Shown: positions 33,590 through 43,563, counted from the stretch's first letter. The stretch: DNA of 64,000 nucleotides from Hemileia vastatrix (GCA_030280995.1 JASXTE010000110.1:56060-120059), one strand, 5' to 3'. The notes: generated from the letters alone by a model not told the origin. A program made the numbers and translations.

Positions 33590-34333
33590 TTACCTTGTGA
33601 TGAAAATTCGACAAATTCAATGGTTTATTGCTTTCTCTTTACCTGCTTTATCGTTTATTTATCAATTTGATCATGAAAAAATATTGAACTTATCAATTAT
33701 CAAATATCTATTGGAGCTGAAATGGTTCTAAAAAAAAATTTTCCCACCAATTTCCATTTTGATCACAAGAAGTTGAAGAAATTGAATCTGCCGTTTATCT
33801 TTGTTCATCAATATGCCATTCGATGATCGATTCAAAGTATAACTATACGTTCAAAGGTCAATTCAGTGCAAGGAGTATCTCGAATCGATCGTTTAATTGG
33901 TAACTAGATCCGTATAGATTCTGTATACACAAAAATCTTTACAAAGTTTTTCACGATTTTCATAAATAGATTAATCAATCATAGTGAATCCTTCACTTCA
34001 CCAAACTTGTGGAATTTTCTCCTGCCCAATGACATCGCCCTCGCCTTAAATTGTTACAGTTCAAATTGCCTCTTGTCTTTTCAAGTTGGATTGTAGTGAT
34101 TCAATCAATGCCTCGACAATATTTAACTGTTTTTTTTTTGTTTCACAAATCCAAACTTTTGAATTAGATTAAAAATTATGAAGTGATTTGAGTTAGGACT
34201 GTCAATGTAATCTATGTCATTGAAAAATAGAATTAGAACAATAAAGCGACATGTATAGAATTCAATTTACTCAGTGGAACGAAGAACAATTTAAAGCCCT
34301 AAGGGCGACGTCATCTACAACAACGAGCCTGAA
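33590..34333. other. Intergenic DNA between convergent genes
   Basis: 744 bp of AT-rich 3' UTR-like sequence with AATAAA on the plus strand near 34240. No gene seen. Confidence 0.5.
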
Positions 34334-34879
34334 TCACAATTCGGGCATCGGTAATTTACCAATTCTATTATTGATGGCCATGATATGATTGCCACTTGCG
34401 ATTAATTTGTCATTACGAGTCTTATTGAACAGGTCAGCCCTCAAGAAATATAAATTTTTACCGGGTTTCAAGACTTGAGAATGTATTTCGATTAAATCTT
34501 TCTCAAGAGCAGGTGAGAAAAACTTAACATCCAACTGAACAGACAGAGCATACGTAAGTGTCCCTTGATGTGCAAGGAAATTGGTGCCAGTCATTAAATC
34601 GCAGATAGTCGTGATGCAACCACCATGGAGAGTTCCTAAAACATGGATCAATGTTTTAATGTTCTAATGTCTTAAGTACTGGTTAAAGACTAAAAAACAC
34701 AAACCTTGGCGATTGGTGTGTTCATGTAGCACTGTAAATTGACTGATCATTTTTGTAGCATCTTCAGTAAAGTCAGTTACTCTAATTGTCTTTATGACTG
34801 AATTAAATGTTCCATCATTTAGCATCACTTGAAGTCCTTTATTGGCCATGGACACCATTTTAGCAACTTTACTCGCCAT
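34334..34879 (-). CDS. Hotdog-fold acyl-CoA thioesterase, ACOT13 (THEM2)-like
   Basis: Two exons, 34705-34879 and 34334-34635, joined over a 69-bp intron to give 158 residues, close to the roughly 140 of ACOT13. The split falls inside the catalytic loop: HTNRQ(G)|GTLHGGCITTICDLMTG, the HGG helix of PaaI-type thioesterases; the helix carries Asp (CDLM) at the expected acidic position. The C-terminal strands include DVKFFSPALEKDLIEIHSQV. Such enzymes hydrolyse medium and long-chain acyl-CoA in mitochondria or cytosol as homotetramers. Assignment to ACOT13 rests on size and motif order. It shares a 408-bp upstream region with the LIM protein gene. Confidence 0.88.
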
Positions 34880-35287
34880 TGAGATACAGAATTGGACGTA
34901 ACTCGAAATCCTGTCGAAATGATCCAGTGGTGAATGAGAAAAACAATCTACCAGCTACAAAATAGCAGACAGATGGAGTGTCTGAGGAACATCAGGCCAG
35001 CCCACATTGTGCGGCTGGGTCTCTTTTTTTCCTGGCTTGTTCTTATCCAATATTTTCAATCTGCAATCAACAGCTGTCCAAGGGTACAAGTTATTCATTC
35101 GTCTACCAGCCACTAACCTTATATTTTACATTTTATCCGTTAAACTGACTATCATATGAATTAAAGTTCTTTCCACATTCTGGTTTGATCACCAAGTGAT
35201 ATTTATTTCACCATTCCTTTTGGCTGATAGGCTGATGATTCGCCACTCAATTTTGATATTTTTAAGTAATTTGTTATAGAGATTAAA
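34880..35287. promoter_or_regulatory. Bidirectional promoter region, ACOT13-like / LIM protein
   Basis: 408 bp between divergent start codons. No gene or repeat seen. Confidence 0.5.
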
Positions 35288-36211
35288 ATGTCTGCTCATC
35301 AACTACCAAATCGATCAATTGATACAACTAATCCTGTCGGTAAAAACGTGAGAATGAATCAACAAGGAACCCAGTTCTATCATCAAAATCAATGCCAACC
35401 CAATCAACTTCCACAACAATCTCAACCACTATACCAGAATCTACAACCTGCTCAACAATTCCATAGTAGAAATACAGCTGAACAAGAAGTTGATAGATTG
35501 ACAGATATCTTGGTACAATCACTGTCAAATTCAAATGACTCGGACTTTTTCGGTATCTGTTCCAAATGTCGAGGTCGTGTCCTCGGTGAAGGCAATGGAT
35601 GCACTGCAATGGGACAAATCTACCACATCAGATGTTTTACCTGTCGAATTTGCAGTGAGTATTAACATTTTCTATCTTTAATCTTTTCACAATATTGATT
35701 TTTCTCTCGTTCTCTCAAACACATAGACAAAGAGCTTCGAGGTCTACCATCATATAATGTAGATGGTAAACCTCTCTGTGAAGAAGATTACATGAATACA
35801 CTCGAAAAATGCTGTGTTTGTAGCCAACCAATTCGTGATCGTATATTGCGTGCAACAGGTCAACCTTACCATCCAACATGCTTTACCTGTGTTGTCTGTG
35901 GCAAATGTCTGGAAGGAATACCATTCACAGTCGATAACTTGAATCGTGTTCACTGCATTGAAGACTTTCATCGAAAATTTGCTCCTCGATGTTGTGTCTG
36001 TTCAAGACCAATTTTACCAGAACCTGGACAGCATGAAACAGTTCGTATAGTTGCTTTGGACAAATCTTACCATGTTAACTGCTATCGATGTGAAGATTGT
36101 AATATTCAATTGAATTCTGAAGATTCAGAACGTCGATGTTACCCGCTCGATGATCACATTCTTTGTCGTCCTTGCAACACCGCAAGGATCAATCGATTAA
36201 CAGCCGCATAA
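35288..36211 (+). CDS. Zyx: Zyxin/LPP/TRIP6-family LIM protein
   Basis: Two exons, 35288-35654 and 35727-36211 (72-bp intron splitting LIM1), giving 283 residues. The first ~90 residues are Gln/Asn/Pro-rich. Three tandem LIM domains follow with all zinc ligands visible: LIM1 from CSKCRGRVLGEGNGCTAMG, LIM2 from CCVCSQPIRDRILRATGQPY, LIM3 from CCVCSRPILPEPGQ. These blocks are the most conserved parts of zyxin, LPP and TRIP6, which shuttle between focal adhesions and nucleus and sense strain on actin. The N-terminal region is far shorter than in those proteins (400-600 residues), and I see no ActA-like FPPPP repeats. An upstream coding exon is possible but not evident. Confidence 0.92.
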
Positions 36212-36799
36212 CTTTCCATTTCCTTCCAACTTGCCTTGACAGGAGCTTTGACTTTGCCTTTTGCCAACATTCTAATAAAGATATTTTTACTGACTCAATT
36301 GTCGTCCTATGACTCGTTGTAATTAAGTCTTATAAGGGCAATTTGTCCGAACACTTTGATGAGTAGTCAGGACGATGATGTAATGGAAATTAAATGCCAC
36401 CGTCGAAATAGATGTAAACTAGCTTTAATTCATCGGAAGTCGATGATTCATGTGCCACACGCCTTGATGTATACATTAGTATAATTCAGGGAAAAAACTC
36501 CTCTCACATGAAAAACTCCCCTTTTTGGCTGGGTAAAACTTGGTTGGAAAAGATCTGGCAGACACAATTTGTGCCAATGCAGCAGCAGTATCTGAAACAA
36601 TTATTTTCCCTCACAATCTGATTGATTCATCTCTAATAATTCATTTATTATATTTTCCACGGGTTTTCGTTATCGGTCAAGTTGAGATTCATTCGAATAG
36701 ATTGTGCGATAGCCTAATCGTGATAACTACGATCGTGTTTATAATGAATATGTTGCTAACTAATTAATTATTATTGAAAGATCGTCAAAAAGTATAAAA
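36212..36799. other. Intergenic DNA between convergent genes
   Basis: 588 bp of 3' UTR-like sequence; no gene seen. Confidence 0.5.
36274..36279 (+). terminator. LIM-gene polyadenylation signal
   Basis: AATAAA 63 nt past the stop codon. Confidence 0.65.
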
Positions 36800-37852
36800 T
36801 TATTGGTCATTTTGCACTTGATCGCTCACTTTGTAGTATTGTCTCATCACATCAAAAAGTTGAATGGTTTTAAGGCAAGCTGTGTTTCGAGCAACAGATT
36901 CGATTGAATTGATCGCAAATCCGCTGACCAGAGGGATTGGATAGTGGTAACTATCAACTGGTACTAGGTGTACCATATAAGCAAAACCAGTGCAACCTTC
37001 CTTAATTTGTGGACATACACATTTGACATTACATTCGATATATTCTGAAATACAATTGAGAGTATTTTCGGCATCATTGGAATCCATTTCTTCAATAATT
37101 CGAGTAATTTCATTGTTCAGAGCATCGTCAAATCCTTTAAAATATTCAATGACTCTCTCAGCTGCATCCTTATTTTCACGTGATGTTAAGACCAGGTCAG
37201 AAAATTCTTGGCAAATTTGAGGTTCATAAGGAGATGAACTTAACATCGATGACAGAGAATTATTGAGAAAATCTTTTGGAACGTTGCTTGACTTTTCCAT
37301 TTTACTCAACATATCCATCGCAGCTGCTCTTTTAGCTAATTTTTTAGACCTACCATATCCTTGAGAAGTAAATTGATTTCCATCCGGAACTTCGATGGTA
37401 CATATCACCTTAAATGATCGATCATGTTCACTGTTTGCTTCTCCAATTGGACGATACTTTGGTGGTCGCCACTTCTTTTTCATGCATAATTCTTGTAATT
37501 TACCTACTGCATTGACTTCTTCACCTTCATTTGAATTTCTAGATGGATCATCAGTCATGAATGATGCTTCAGAAATGTACTTTGTAACAATTTCATCTGG
37601 ATACTTTTGAACAAGTGTTGATAATGCATCCAATGCAGCGGCATGCTTGGCTTTTTTTTTGCTTTGACCTGATGCAGTAATTATCATTCCCCCAACTTCA
37701 ACCCGATATGTAAACGTTGGTTTATGGTACAAAGAGTCAGAAGCGAGTAATTGGTAGTCTGGACCTTTATTTTCAAGATGCCTGGAACAAAAATCTTGCA
37801 GAACACTTATTGGTGTATCCATGTTATCATTCATCACCACTTGATCGGTCAC
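36800..37852 (-). CDS. TRBP/PACT/Loquacious-type triple dsRNA-binding protein
   Basis: 350 residues, single exon. dsRBD1 is at about 13-79 (TPISVLQDFCSRHLENKGPD ... KKKAKHAAALDAL). dsRBD2 is at about 113-182 (NAVGKLQELCMKKKWRPPKY ... SKKLAKRAAAMDML). A degenerate third domain lies at about 265-342 (GFAYMVHLVPVDSYHYPIPL ... ARNTACLKTIQLF), which in this family mediates dimerisation and Dicer binding. The first two domains keep the basic KKxAKxxAA helix that contacts dsRNA. Members are Dicer or PKR cofactors in small-RNA processing. Whether this is the Loquacious, R2D2 or PACT counterpart cannot be settled here. Start codon is 109 bp from that of RAD54 on the other strand. Confidence 0.9.
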   Translation of the reverse strand: MTDQVVMNDNMDTPISVLQDFCSRHLENKGPDYQLLASDSLYHKPTFTYRVEVGGMIITASGQSKKKAKHAAALDALSTLVQKYPDEIVTKYISEASFMTDDPSRNSNEGEEVNAVGKLQELCMKKKWRPPKYRPIGEANSEHDRSFKVICTIEVPDGNQFTSQGYGRSKKLAKRAAAMDMLSKMEKSSNVPKDFLNNSLSSMLSSSPYEPQICQEFSDLVLTSRENKDAAERVIEYFKGFDDALNNEITRIIEEMDSNDAENTLNCISEYIECNVKCVCPQIKEGCTGFAYMVHLVPVDSYHYPIPLVSGFAINSIESVARNTACLKTIQLFDVMRQYYKVSDQVQNDQ

Positions 37853-37961
37853 ATTTCAATCACCAGATGGTTCTCAGATCGAACAGTGTCTCCACCAAAC
37901 GAATTTCATCTAAACGTTTGCTGTACCTTTCGAAGCGGGAACCCAAGTCATTCCTTCCATC
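37853..37961. promoter_or_regulatory. 109-bp bidirectional promoter, dsRNA-binding protein / RAD54
   Basis: The whole distance between two divergent ATG codons is 109 bp, so transcription of both genes must begin within it or overlap the neighbour's coding sequence. Confidence 0.6.
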
Positions 37962-40253
37962 ATGCTGAGGTCTTATGCACCCAGTGTCTGCAAACGACCA
38001 TCAATTCATGATGAAATTCTCATTTCGCGTAGAAAAAGAACTAAAAAAGTTTACAATGAAGCATCCGATGATGAAGATAGTAATCAAGAGAACAAAAAAG
38101 AAAACGAAAATGACGACGAAACGCTTAAGAAAATGGAAGAATTGTATAAATTGGTGTTGTCTGTTAAAGTGGCTGATAGACAAGAGTACGAAGTTAAAAT
38201 CAAGTCAGTATTGAATAAACCTTACAAATGTCCAATACCTGGTTATCAATTATCTGGCAGAGCTCTTGGTATTGGTCGTGATGCTGCTCGTCGAGCACGT
38301 TATGACCCATTTGAAGAAGGTGCATTGGTTTTGTACAATCCACCTACGTACACTGAAGAGGAGCTACTTACCATGGAAAAAGAAAAAATATTGGTTCATG
38401 TTGTTGTAGATCCCATTCTCAGTAAAAAGTTGAGACCTCATCAACGTGAAGGTGTTAAATTTATGTATGATTGTGTAACCGGAGTCAACATAGAAGGATC
38501 TTACGGTTGCATCATGGCCGATGAAATGGGTTTGGGAAAGACATTTCAATGTGTAACTTTGGTCCACACTTTACTTGAACAATCACCTCAAGCATGCCCT
38601 GCTGTTGAAAATGTCATCATTGCTGCTCCAAGTTCACTAGTTAAAAATTGGGGAAATGAATTCGACAAATGGCTCGGCGTGGGCCGCATCACACCAATGG
38701 TCATAGATCATGGGACTAAAGATGAAATTGACAAGAATATTGAGTATTTCATGGTTCCAGCTAGAGGCAGGAATCGTAAAAGGCCATATCCTGTGCTTAT
38801 TATTTCTTATGAAACTCTTAGAATCCACTCGTATGCATTGAAGGGTGGCGAAGTTGGACTCCTGTTGTGTGACGAAGGACATCGTTTGAAAAACAAAGAC
38901 AATCAAACTTATCAAGCCCTGAATGAAATTAATGTCAAGAGAAGGGTTCTCCTATCTGGTACACCCATACAAAACGACCTATTGGAATATTTCTCCCTCA
39001 TCCATTTCGTTAATGGTGGTATACTGGGCACTGCAGTTGAATTCAGAAAGAAATTTGAAAACCCAATTCTACGTGGCCGAGATGGTGGTGCAAGTGATAA
39101 AGAGCGAGAAGTAGGACTAGAAAAACAACGTGAATTGATTGCCATCGTTAACAAATGTATGATTCGTCGTACTCAAGCCTTGCTCACCATGTACTTGCCA
39201 ACTAAGCATGAACTGGTGATTTGTTGTAAATTAACAGAATTCCAAAAAGCTATTTATAACCTGTGCATCTCATCCAAGCAAGTCAAATCAGCTGTCAATG
39301 CTGTTGAATCTGGAACTTCTTCAAAGAAAGAAGGTGGAAAAGACACATTGAAAGCAATTAACTTTTTGAAAAAACTGTGCAACCATCCTGCCTTAGTCTC
39401 TGAAAATCTCACAAATGGTGACTTTGGTCTGGACCGAGCTCCAACAGAAGTAAAAGAATTGTTCAAATCGATTTGCAATTCAAAAAATGTTGCCCCTGAG
39501 CACTCGGGAAAAGTCCATTTTCTAGACTTTTTATTGGCAGAAATCAAATCAACAACCAATGACAGAGTTGTTCTAGTTTCTAACTACACTCAAACTCTTG
39601 ACCTGTTTGAAAAGTTGTGTCGTCAAAGAAGTTACAGATATGTTCGTTTGGATGGCACTATGACAGTGAAGAAAAGAGCTAAGATTGTCGAAGCGTTCAA
39701 TGATCCTTCCTCCTCAGAATTTATTTTCATGTTGAGTTCGAAAGCTGGTGGCTGTGGTCTTAATTTAATTGGTGCTAATCGACTAGTCATGTTTGATCCC
39801 GATTGGAATCCTGCTAACGATGCTCAAGCCATGGCACGTTGTTGGCGTGATGGGCAAAAGAAAGACTGTTACGTCTATCGTCTGCTTGCGACTGGTAGCA
39901 TTGAAGAAAAAATCTTCCAAAGACAGCTTTCTAAAAAGGCTCTCTCTGAATCAATCGTCGATGCTGACGAAGACGTCGAGCGACATTTCACTCAAGAAGA
40001 TCTCAAGCAACTATTCCGATTTGAGGAAAACACCAATAGTCACACTCACTCAGTCCTCAAGTGTAATCGATGTTACAATGGTATGCAGACTACTCAACCA
40101 CCTGCTGAAGCCAACACTAATTCTGATCTCAAAGACTGGCACCATGCTCATAATAAGAAAAATCTACCAGACATCATGGCCAAATGTGCATGGGATACTT
40201 CGGCTTCTTTTGCCTTCTTCCAAAAATCTCACGAACAAAAGAAAACTGTTTGA
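37962..40253 (+). CDS. RAD54: RAD54 DNA translocase for homologous recombination
   Basis: 763 residues, single exon, close to human RAD54L (747). The N-terminus has the basic RRKRTKKV region that in orthologues contacts Rad51, then the RAD54-specific block GRALGIGRDAARRARYDPFE and the FEEGALVLYNPP motif. Snf2 motifs follow in order: Walker A DEMGLGKT (187-194), DEGH (304-307), LLSGTPIQNDL, SKAGGCGLNLIGANRLVMFD and the arginine-finger motif ARCWRDGQKKDCYVYRLL. RAD54 remodels chromatin and drives Rad51-mediated strand exchange in the nucleus. All motifs are intact, so it should be an active ATPase. AATAAA follows at 40294-40299. Confidence 0.97.
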   Translation: MLRSYAPSVCKRPSIHDEILISRRKRTKKVYNEASDDEDSNQENKKENENDDETLKKMEELYKLVLSVKVADRQEYEVKIKSVLNKPYKCPIPGYQLSGRALGIGRDAARRARYDPFEEGALVLYNPPTYTEEELLTMEKEKILVHVVVDPILSKKLRPHQREGVKFMYDCVTGVNIEGSYGCIMADEMGLGKTFQCVTLVHTLLEQSPQACPAVENVIIAAPSSLVKNWGNEFDKWLGVGRITPMVIDHGTKDEIDKNIEYFMVPARGRNRKRPYPVLIISYETLRIHSYALKGGEVGLLLCDEGHRLKNKDNQTYQALNEINVKRRVLLSGTPIQNDLLEYFSLIHFVNGGILGTAVEFRKKFENPILRGRDGGASDKEREVGLEKQRELIAIVNKCMIRRTQALLTMYLPTKHELVICCKLTEFQKAIYNLCISSKQVKSAVNAVESGTSSKKEGGKDTLKAINFLKKLCNHPALVSENLTNGDFGLDRAPTEVKELFKSICNSKNVAPEHSGKVHFLDFLLAEIKSTTNDRVVLVSNYTQTLDLFEKLCRQRSYRYVRLDGTMTVKKRAKIVEAFNDPSSSEFIFMLSSKAGGCGLNLIGANRLVMFDPDWNPANDAQAMARCWRDGQKKDCYVYRLLATGSIEEKIFQRQLSKKALSESIVDADEDVERHFTQEDLKQLFRFEENTNSHTHSVLKCNRCYNGMQTTQPPAEANTNSDLKDWHHAHNKKNLPDIMAKCAWDTSASFAFFQKSHEQKKTV

Positions 40254-40644
40254 GTGTCTTCAATTTACCCGTCTACTAAATACTTATTATTAGAATAAAG
40301 TTAAAGTCTCCATTTATTGCCTAAATGATAATCAAGCTCATCATTTACAGGGAAGGGAAAATCCTTCACACATCTACAATATGTCGCGGACATAATATGC
40401 GTCCTTGACTTTCACTTTGCTTTTCATTTTGTTTATCTGTTCGACCAAGTTGAGGATAAGTTCAAGAGGTTCAAATCTCGATAAACAATCTTTGCAGAGG
40501 TCACTGGTTATTTTTCACATGAAAGTCATATAAAAGTGTCGTCTTTTGTCATTCTTTTGTCAACACATTGACGTTACCCTGACTCGCAGTTCTTTGATCA
40601 ACCAATAGATTTGTCAGATTAAAAGTACTCTGCTATCCTTCAAA
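40254..40644. promoter_or_regulatory. RAD54 3' UTR and PHYHD1 upstream region
   Basis: 391 bp between two genes on the same strand. No additional gene seen. Confidence 0.45.
40294..40299 (+). terminator. RAD54 polyadenylation signal
   Basis: AATAAA 41 nt past the stop codon. Confidence 0.65.
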
Positions 40645-41529
40645 ATGCCATCTGATGATGTTAAAGTGACCGAAAAAGATCGTCAATTCTACCAGGATAA
40701 TGGTTATGTCCACATCCCCAATTTCTTGACCGCTGAAGAAGTTCAAGCCCTGAAGAACGACATTCGTCAAGCCTGTCAAAATGTTCCAGATAAAGTCATT
40801 GCCCACATCAAAATGATGGGAACAAAGTATCATATCGATTCTGTCAATACTTGTTCTCCATTCTACGAAGGTTCAGCTGTAGATGCTAACGGCAAATTGA
40901 CACTGCCTGTCGACAAGGCAGTTCATAAATTTGCACATGGATGCCACTTGCATTGTGAAGGGGCAAAAAAGATTACATTCGCAGAAAAAATGAAAGAAGC
41001 CGTCAGGATCCTCACTGGATTCTCACATCCTGTGGTTATTCAGTGTATGTACATCCTCAAACAAGCTAAGGTTGGCGAACCATCTCTCACTCACATGGAT
41101 GAGACTTACTTAATCGTACAACCCGAAGGTAATGTTGCCGGTGTTTGGATTGCACTGGACGATGCACTTGAACACAATGGATGTCTTGAATTCTTACCAG
41201 GTTCACATAAAACTCGTCCGATGGATCGAAGATGGACTCGTCAACGAGAAAACTTTGAAACTGATGATGAATATGAATCCATCATGAAGTTTAAACATAC
41301 TTACGAGCCAAAGGAAATTGATGAAAATGCCTTTGTCAAAGTTCCCTGTAAATCAGGTGGTTTCATACTAATTCATGGACTGGTTCTACATCGATCTAAT
41401 CCTAATACTTCCAATGATACACGATTTGCATACACATTCCATGTTTACGATAAAGTTCCAGAAGTCGAATGGAGTGAATTGAACTGGGCTAAAGAAACTG
41501 ATGAGTACAAGTTTCTGCCACTTTATTGA
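40645..41529 (+). CDS. PHYHD1: Phytanoyl-CoA dioxygenase domain-containing protein 1
   Basis: 294 residues, single exon, like PHYHD1 (291). The double-stranded beta-helix of Fe(II)/2-oxoglutarate oxygenases is intact: the HxD ligand pair in LTHMDETYLIV, the PHYHD1 core GVWIALDDALEHNGCLEFLP followed by GSHK, and the distal His in ILIHGLVLHRSN. PHYHD1 enzymes turn over 2-oxoglutarate; their physiological substrate is not settled and phytanoyl-CoA is not the best one. The last 75 codons and the 3' flank are duplicated at 43334-43560. The stop codon is immediately followed by AATAAA, so the 3' UTR is extremely short. Confidence 0.94.
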   Translation: MPSDDVKVTEKDRQFYQDNGYVHIPNFLTAEEVQALKNDIRQACQNVPDKVIAHIKMMGTKYHIDSVNTCSPFYEGSAVDANGKLTLPVDKAVHKFAHGCHLHCEGAKKITFAEKMKEAVRILTGFSHPVVIQCMYILKQAKVGEPSLTHMDETYLIVQPEGNVAGVWIALDDALEHNGCLEFLPGSHKTRPMDRRWTRQRENFETDDEYESIMKFKHTYEPKEIDENAFVKVPCKSGGFILIHGLVLHRSNPNTSNDTRFAYTFHVYDKVPEVEWSELNWAKETDEYKFLPLY

Positions 41530-41535
41530 AATAAA
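41523..41535. terminator. Two-way polyadenylation signal (TTTATT-GA-AATAAA), copy 1
   Basis: AATAAA on the plus strand at 41530-41535 directly abuts the PHYHD1 TGA. The last PHYHD1 codons themselves spell TTTATT, which is AATAAA on the minus strand. Confidence 0.6.
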
Positions 41536-41576
41536 ATTAGTTTTCGATGAGTAATTGTAGTATAGTTGATTACAAA

Positions 41577-41860
41577 TCATTTGGCTGAGGTGATCGACAG
41601 GGTAAAACTTCGCCGGTTAACACGAAAGCTGCTAATGCGCTTCCAAAAACTGTCAAATAAGTAAGAGTGAGGAATCGAGAAAGCTTAGATACGAAACACA
41701 TAAATGGCAAAATACGAAAGCAACAACTTTTTGGCACTCCTTTCAATTTAATGATTGATAAAGTATTACATCCCGAAAAGTGTGCAACGAAGTAAATGCA
41801 AGAGTTGCGATTGATAATGTGAGAACAAAGTATATATTTATAAGTTTATATACTTCTGAG
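41577..41860 (-). pseudogene. APH-1 3' fragment, broken
   Basis: Corresponds to the last ~97 codons of the intact APH-1 gene at 43598-44329. Relative to it there is a 22-nt deletion near 41665 that shifts the frame, an AT-rich insertion of about 20 nt near 41831-41850, and many substitutions. Homology ends at TACTTCTGAG, so the start and most membrane segments are absent. It cannot encode a working APH-1. Confidence 0.88.
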
Positions 41861-42038
41861 CCTGAGCAACATGAGAGACCTCATGCAAGCATAGAGGAAG
41901 AGACAGATATATTTTTTTCCTTGAAAAAAATGCTTAAAGATCATCTCTAAGTGACAAATGAATTGACTTGTTTTACACTCTGCTCTTTTCATCATTTTAT
42001 TTTTTATCATTTTTTTTATACTTAGTTACTTGCATTTC

Positions 42039-42806
42039 ATGATTCTATATTTCATAGCGTTGGTTTTTTCACAGTCCATACCATTTTCATCATCTGCATC
42101 TTTGTCCATAGTTTCAGCTGACAATGCTGATATAAGTGTAGAGGTTGTCAGAGACAAATCATGTCTTCGACCCTTCGAAAAAAAGATCGACAATGCTCAA
42201 ATAAAACCATTCGAGAAAAAATATGCACACAACGATTACCTCATAGTCGACTGTTTTTCAGGGTCGAGGAAAACCCATCGATGTAACAATGGAGAATGGG
42301 AACCATCAATAGATTGGGTGACAGAATGTCCTCGTGCCAACATGACCTGTCCTCCCATCGAGATTATTTTGAATGGTTCATTCAATATGTCCAATCCTAA
42401 GGATCCATTTGGCTATCGAAGTCGATTAAATTTCACCTGTGACCTCGGTTTCGAATTAACAGGTGCCCCTGCGATTGTTTGTGAAACAGGTCTGAAATGG
42501 TCTTTTAAACCACCCAGTTGCCTTCAATCCAAGAATTCGGAGCGATCTTCTCAACCTCATCCTAAACTCATCATTATATTCTCTGTCACGGTCTCAATTT
42601 TCTTCCTTTCCATTGTCTTCTTCCTAGGATACACGTCATATCAACGATACAAGATGGAAAGATTCAAAAATGATCTGATAAGAGGATATTTTGATAAATT
42701 GAATTTTAGTCATCGTTCTAATCGACAATTTGCCATTCAACTTGGTCGAGCCACGGGTTACTCACAATCACCATTCACAACACCACGGCAAACAACAGAC
42801 TTGTAA
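42039..42806 (+). CDS. Single-pass membrane protein with two sushi (CCP) modules
   Basis: 255 residues from ATG 42039. A signal peptide (MILYFIALVFSQSIPFSSSA) is followed by a Cys-containing module at about 42-97, a clear sushi/CCP module at 104-161 (TCPPIEIILNGS ... NFTCDLGFELTGAPAIVCET ... WSFKPPSC), one transmembrane helix at about 177-198 (LIIIFSVTVSIFFLSIVFFL) and a basic cytoplasmic tail of ~57 residues. Several NxS/T glycosylation sites. CCP modules mediate protein-protein contact in adhesion, clotting and complement-like proteins. A strong pyrimidine tract plus TTAG lies just before 42026, so a spliced 5' UTR exon may exist upstream. No named orthologue is recognised. It sits between the two halves of the duplicated PHYHD1/APH-1 junction. 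Confidence 0.8.
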   Translation: MILYFIALVFSQSIPFSSSASLSIVSADNADISVEVVRDKSCLRPFEKKIDNAQIKPFEKKYAHNDYLIVDCFSGSRKTHRCNNGEWEPSIDWVTECPRANMTCPPIEIILNGSFNMSNPKDPFGYRSRLNFTCDLGFELTGAPAIVCETGLKWSFKPPSCLQSKNSERSSQPHPKLIIIFSVTVSIFFLSIVFFLGYTSYQRYKMERFKNDLIRGYFDKLNFSHRSNRQFAIQLGRATGYSQSPFTTPRQTTDL

Positions 42807-43333
42807 TTAATAGTTGATATATTCGATGTCACAAGGAAAATTATTGAAATTATTTTCACCGCACAATCAACTTTAACTTTTCTAGACTGAACCAACTGCT
42901 ATCGTCCTAAGAGCTACTTTGATAATCTATTGATGAAGGATCACTCATTAGACATTTCCACAATCAAATTCTTATTAAACTTACACATTTTTTACGATTA
43001 AACTGACATTTATCAAAACTTTGACACTTTTTATTGTCTCTATCATTCTTATTGAGTTGACACTTTGTAAACAATGTTACCTGAGTTAAAAAATGTCTTT
43101 TTAAATTCGACGTGGAGAGGAAAATCATGAAAAATGAAATAAGTATCCTGGCGATTGAGTGTAAACCGTGGATAAATAACTTATTTGTGCAAATTTACTT
43201 TCAAACCATTGTTCCTGCGATTGCAAATAAATTCAATGGTTGTATACGAATGATGCGAATTTATTTCAAGTTGAAGAACCATTCAGTTTTGGTGATCAGT
43301 CATATTTGTTTATCAGGAAGACCTTTTCAAGAA
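42807..43333. other. Intergenic DNA after the sushi gene
   Basis: 527 bp, AT-rich, containing the sushi gene's 3' UTR. No gene seen; it runs straight into the PHYHD1 fragment. Confidence 0.5.
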
Positions 43334-43557
43334 GAGCCGAAGGAAATTGATGAAAATGCCTTGTCAAAGTTCCATGTAAATCAGGTAGTTTCATACTAAT
43401 TCACGGACTGGTTCTACATCGATCTGATCCTAATACTTCCAATGATACACGATTTGCATACACATTCCATGTTTACGATAAAGTTCCAGAAGTCGAATGG
43501 AGTGAATTGAACTGGGCTAAAGAAACTGATGAGTACAAGTTTCTGCCACTTTATTGA
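43334..43557 (+). pseudogene. PHYHD1 3' fragment, frameshifted
   Basis: Nearly identical to the last 75 codons of PHYHD1 (41305-41529). It lacks one T in the codon after GAAAATGCC and has a C-to-A change nearby, so the frame is shifted and then closed by an early stop. Upstream coding sequence, including the HxD iron ligands, is absent. It retains the stop codon and AATAAA of the parent. Confidence 0.9.
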
Positions 43558-43563
43558 AATAAA
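43550..43563. terminator. Two-way polyadenylation signal, copy 2
   Basis: TTTATT (minus-strand AATAAA) at 43550-43555 would serve APH-1, whose stop is at 43598. AATAAA at 43558-43563 is the plus-strand partner inherited from PHYHD1. Confidence 0.55.

Larger units (their letters stand above)
41305..41860. repeat. Direct repeat, copy 1 (PHYHD1/APH-1 3' junction)
   Basis: Matches 43334-43890 in the same orientation, about 2029 bp away. Contains the real 3' end of PHYHD1 and a decayed 3' part of APH-1. Confidence 0.93.
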
